NCBI GenBank assembly: GCA_947259005.1
Contig: CAMYKP010000008.1
Coordinates: 40,803-104,802 of the forward strand
Source of the DNA: an uncultured Parasphingopyxis sp.
Lineage (GTDB): Bacteria > Pseudomonadota > Alphaproteobacteria > Sphingomonadales > Sphingomonadaceae
Length of the DNA stretch: 64,000 bases
Direction of reading: 5' to 3'
The notes beneath the pieces are model-generated. The model did not search any database. It was given only the letters and a program-made list of their open reading frames with translations, and had not been told where the DNA came from. A program made the position numbers and the translations under genes. Below, in pieces: positions 61,251 through 64,000 of the stretch (position 1 is its first letter; the number at the start of each line of letters is the position of its first letter).

Positions 61251-64000
61251 CTAGAACCGGAGCCTGCCGGTAACCGAGTAACGACGGCCAAGCGTATCGT
61301 AGGTCGTCGGATAGGTGTTGCCCGAGTTGAACGTGCTCGAACCGATAAACGAACTGACGTTCGGCGGATCGCGGTCCAGCAGGTTTGTGATGCCGAGCGT
61401 TATGTCGAAATTCTCGCTGACATTGGAACGAACCGTCAGGTCGAAATAAGATGCGTCGTCGATCGAGGCATATTCGGGCAGCGTGTTGCCAAACGAGCCA
61501 TCAAGCGGTTCGAGGCCGACACCGTCGATCCAGCGCCACAGCAGCGAGACATCGACGAGATCGTCGATGCGGACCGTGGTTCGCAGGTTGAACGCCCATT
61601 CCGGCGTGATCGGTTCGCAGTTCTGGCCGAAGAAACCATTACATTCACGATTGATCGCGCTTGGCGATGCCTGGAAAAGCAATGTGTCCGTCCAGGTGCC
61701 GTTGAGGTCCCAGTTGATCGAACCGAAGCTGACCGGCAGCGTATAGGCAACTCGGAAGTCGACACCGCTGGTTTCGAGCGTACCCAGGTTCGAGAGCTGA
61801 AGAATCAGACCCGGCGTCTCGCCGCCACCGTTCAGCGAACCGTTGATCGGATTACGCTGTATGTTGGCGCACTGTGCCGGATTCGTGCCGTTGCCGTCAT
61901 TATTCGGGCCGAAGCAAGGTACCAGAACGTCGCCCGGCGTCGGGTTCGTGATGGCTCCTGTCACTTTGATGTCGAAATAGTCGACCGAGACAACCAGCCC
62001 CGGAATCTGCGGCGGCGTTGCCACGAGACCCAGAGTTACAGAGTCCGCTTCCTCAACATCCAGATTGGCGTTGCCGCCAGCCGTTGCGTTGATCTGCGCT
62101 GCGGACGGAACCGGAATCAGGCCGATCGTGGCCGCCGGAGCGCCCTGGGCAATACAGATCGCGGTCAGCGTGGCATTGCCAACAGGATTTGCGCCGGCAC
62201 AGGGATCAACCGCCAGCGGCGTCAGGCCCGTGGTAACAGGTGCAAACAGCTCACCGATGTTCGGCGAACGCACGGAGTGCGAGTAGATACCGCGGAAGCG
62301 GAAGCCTTCGAACGGTTCCCAGCTACCACCCGCTTTCCAGGTGACGCTCGTGCCAGTGTTGGAATAATCCGACACACGGATGCCGCCTTCAGCCTGGAGG
62401 CTGTAGAAGCCCGGAACGTCTTCGAGGATCGGAACGATCAGCTCGGCAAAGCCCTCAATGACGTCATACTGACCGTTAAAGGTCGGAGCCGGAGCACCGG
62501 TACCGAGAACTTCGTCCTGCGTACCGGCGGAAACGTCAGCAACGCGGCTAGCCGTATATTCGCGATACTCGACACCGACAGCGAAGCCGATCGGGGTCTC
62601 GGTGAAGAAGCCGGTTTCGCCGAACGTACCGTTGAGCGAAGCGTTGACCACTGAAAGCGAGGTCGAGTCCGTGAAGCCGGAAGGCTGGTTGAAAAAGGCA
62701 ACCGACTGCGGATCGATATTGGTGCCGCCCGGTCCGCCACCTTGCAGGTTGATCGGGAAACAGCCGTTCGATGCATCGAAACAGGTCGTCGTGCTGGTTG
62801 CAACAAGCGCTTGCTCGATGCGCGACTTCAAACCCCAGTTGCGGCGGGTCGTTGTCCGCTGCGATTCGCCATAGGTGCCATAGACATCATAGCTGATCGT
62901 CGGGCTGAGATCGCCGCGTACACCGGCCCAGATCTGGAACTGGTTGGTCACCAGGTCAGTCTGACGCGGGCCCTGCTCAACCAGACGGCGGTTGATGATG
63001 ACATCGGGCGCCAGATAGTTGGGATCGTTCGGATCCACCGCATTCCGTGCAGCCGTACAGGTTACCGGATCGATCGGCACAGCGAAGCTGGCACAGATCT
63101 GCTGGACCTGGGTGTCGGTCAGGAACGGGTTGTTCAGCGGCAGTGCGAACGGATCGCCAAACAGGCCGGACGGTGCAAGCTGCAGGCTGACCGTGCTGTT
63201 CGTGAACATGGCGCGCGTGTAGACTTCGATGCCCGGCGTGACTTCGTAGCTTGCCGAACCGAAGATGTTGTAGCGTTCGAGCGGCGTCTGGAAATAGTTG
63301 AACGGCGCATAGTTGAACGTGTTGTATTGCGGCACGAGCGTCTGGCCTGCAGGATCGATTTGCAATCCGTTAAACCGCGTCGGAACGGTCGTACCCGAAC
63401 CGACCGGCTGACCGCCAAGGAACAGTGCCTGCTGCGAAATCGATCGATTTGACTGCAGGACATCGTCGACTTCCTGGTAGCCGATGCTGAGAGTTGCGTT
63501 ACCGCGGCCATCATCGAAATTGGCTCCCAAGGTAAGGTCGCCGCGGACACGCTCGCCATCGCCACGCTCGGTGATACCGTAGGTCATTGCCGCTTCAAGG
63601 CCTTCAAAGTCCCGACGCAGAACGAAGTTGGCAACACCCGAGATGGCATCAGCACCGTAAACCGACGATGCACCGCCCGTGATGATCTCGACCCGCTCGA
63701 CCAGGGCAACAGGAATGATGTTCAGATCGGTCTGGCTGAAAATAGTCGAGGGCACGAGGCGCGTACCGTCCAGGAGGACAAGGCTGCGCGTCGAGGCAAG
63801 GTTGCGAAGGTTCAGCGTCGCTGTACCGGTGCTGCCATTGTTGATGGAACCATTACTGCCGCCTGAAGCAATACCCGGCAGTTCACCGATCAGCTCTTCA
63901 GCGTTGGTTGCCTGGCGATAATCGATTTCGTCCTGGCCAACCACCTGGATCGGGCTCGACTGTTCGAGGTTCGGGTTCGTAATACGCGTACCCGTAACAA
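61251..64000 (-). CDS. TonB-dependent receptor (partial, N-terminus off right edge)
   Basis: The minus-strand frame is open from the right edge to a stop at 61251; about 915 codons are visible. The plug domain begins within the window (VTGTRITNPNLEQSSPIQVVGQDEI, ATNAEELIGELPGIASG, NLRNLASTRSLVLLDGTRL, ERVEIITGGASSVYGADAISGVANFVL), and a large beta-barrel follows, ending in RYSVTGRLRF with the terminal Phe. Length and the plug resemble the long TonB receptors abundant in Sphingomonadales, which import carbohydrates, siderophores or other large nutrients; the ligand is unknown. Signal peptide and start lie beyond base 64000. Barrel loops are Cys- and Asn/Gly-rich (for example NRECNGFFGQNCEPI). 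Confidence 0.95.
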   Translation of the reverse strand, partial: VTGTRITNPNLEQSSPIQVVGQDEIDYRQATNAEELIGELPGIASGGSNGSINNGSTGTATLNLRNLASTRSLVLLDGTRLVPSTIFSQTDLNIIPVALVERVEIITGGASSVYGADAISGVANFVLRRDFEGLEAAMTYGITERGDGERVRGDLTLGANFDDGRGNATLSIGYQEVDDVLQSNRSISQQALFLGGQPVGSGTTVPTRFNGLQIDPAGQTLVPQYNTFNYAPFNYFQTPLERYNIFGSASYEVTPGIEVYTRAMFTNSTVSLQLAPSGLFGDPFALPLNNPFLTDTQVQQICASFAVPIDPVTCTAARNAVDPNDPNYLAPDVIINRRLVEQGPRQTDLVTNQFQIWAGVRGDLSPTISYDVYGTYGESQRTTTRRNWGLKSRIEQALVATSTTTCFDASNGCFPINLQGGGPGGTNIDPQSVAFFNQPSGFTDSTSLSVVNASLNGTFGETGFFTETPIGFAVGVEYREYTASRVADVSAGTQDEVLGTGAPAPTFNGQYDVIEGFAELIVPILEDVPGFYSLQAEGGIRVSDYSNTGTSVTWKAGGSWEPFEGFRFRGIYSHSVRSPNIGELFAPVTTGLTPLAVDPCAGANPVGNATLTAICIAQGAPAATIGLIPVPSAAQINATAGGNANLDVEEADSVTLGLVATPPQIPGLVVSVDYFDIKVTGAITNPTPGDVLVPCFGPNNDGNGTNPAQCANIQRNPINGSLNGGGETPGLILQLSNLGTLETSGVDFRVAYTLPVSFGSINWDLNGTWTDTLLFQASPSAINRECNGFFGQNCEPITPEWAFNLRTTVRIDDLVDVSLLWRWIDGVGLEPLDGSFGNTLPEYASIDDASYFDLTVRSNVSENFDITLGITNLLDRDPPNVSSFIGSSTFNSGNTYPTTYDTLGRRYSVTGRLRF

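Noticed and set aside
1..64000. CRISPR arrays, rRNA genes or complete insertion sequences
   Set aside because: No regularly spaced repeats, rRNA sequence or transposase gene with flanking inverted repeats was seen in the window.

Overview
The window looks like chromosomal DNA of an alphaproteobacterium, most likely a marine member of the Sphingomonadales. This is inferred from the gene content: a 1,555-residue NAD-glutamate dehydrogenase, PhaB, a PAS_5-type protein, an HWE-type sensor kinase, a STAS-MlaE fusion and a long TonB-dependent receptor, all in uniformly GC-rich DNA. Genus cannot be fixed from the sequence alone.

Layout. (1) 1-5.5 kb is an integrated element ending at the 3' side of a tRNA-Thr(CGT) gene. 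It carries a DUF3489 / DUF2924 / large serine recombinase cassette and, divergently, a large gene missed by simple ORF calling: a PHP-domain protein fused to an SMC/Rad50-like ABC ATPase (TrlF-like), cut by the left edge and a candidate defence gene. (2) 5.7-27.5 kb is core metabolism: a PAS_5 protein, NAD-glutamate dehydrogenase, PhaB with a translationally coupled ribbon-helix-helix protein, a membrane GGDEF-EAL-PilZ protein, ferrochelatase, an orphan molybdopterin oxidoreductase subunit, a UMF1-type MFS transporter, a PhnZ-like HD protein, Lgt, a MidA-type methyltransferase, PgeF, an SLC13 permease and a Cys/Met-metabolism PLP enzyme. The last has a leader with several mutually exclusive helices, one hiding the ribosome binding site. 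(3) 27.6-31.0 kb is an MCE/Mla lipid transport operon (STAS-MlaE, MlaF, MlaD, lipoprotein). (4) 31-39.2 kb holds PepN, an M48 protease, a YeeZ-like reductase, an EamA transporter, threonine aldolase and a response regulator / HWE kinase pair.

(5) 39.9-48.9 kb is an accessory glycan region: two sulfotransferases, two FkbM methyltransferases, GDP-mannose 4,6-dehydratase, a GT4 glycosyltransferase, a fucosyltransferase-like protein and a two-domain glycosyltransferase. It ends at the 3' side of a second tRNA-Thr (GGT). No GDP-fucose synthase, flippase or polymerase is visible, so the locus is incomplete or works with genes elsewhere. (6) 49-64 kb holds an aminopeptidase P, oligopeptidase B-like S9 peptidase, a thioesterase, three exported proteins built from seven LCCL-type repeats around a phytoene-dehydrogenase-like oxidoreductase, 6-phosphogluconolactonase, a putative porin, a PadR regulator and a TonB-dependent receptor cut by the right edge.

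The items most worth a second look are the PHP-ATPase element at tRNA-Thr, the multi-state leader before the PLP enzyme, the LCCL-repeat cluster and the sulfotransferase/FkbM glycan locus.
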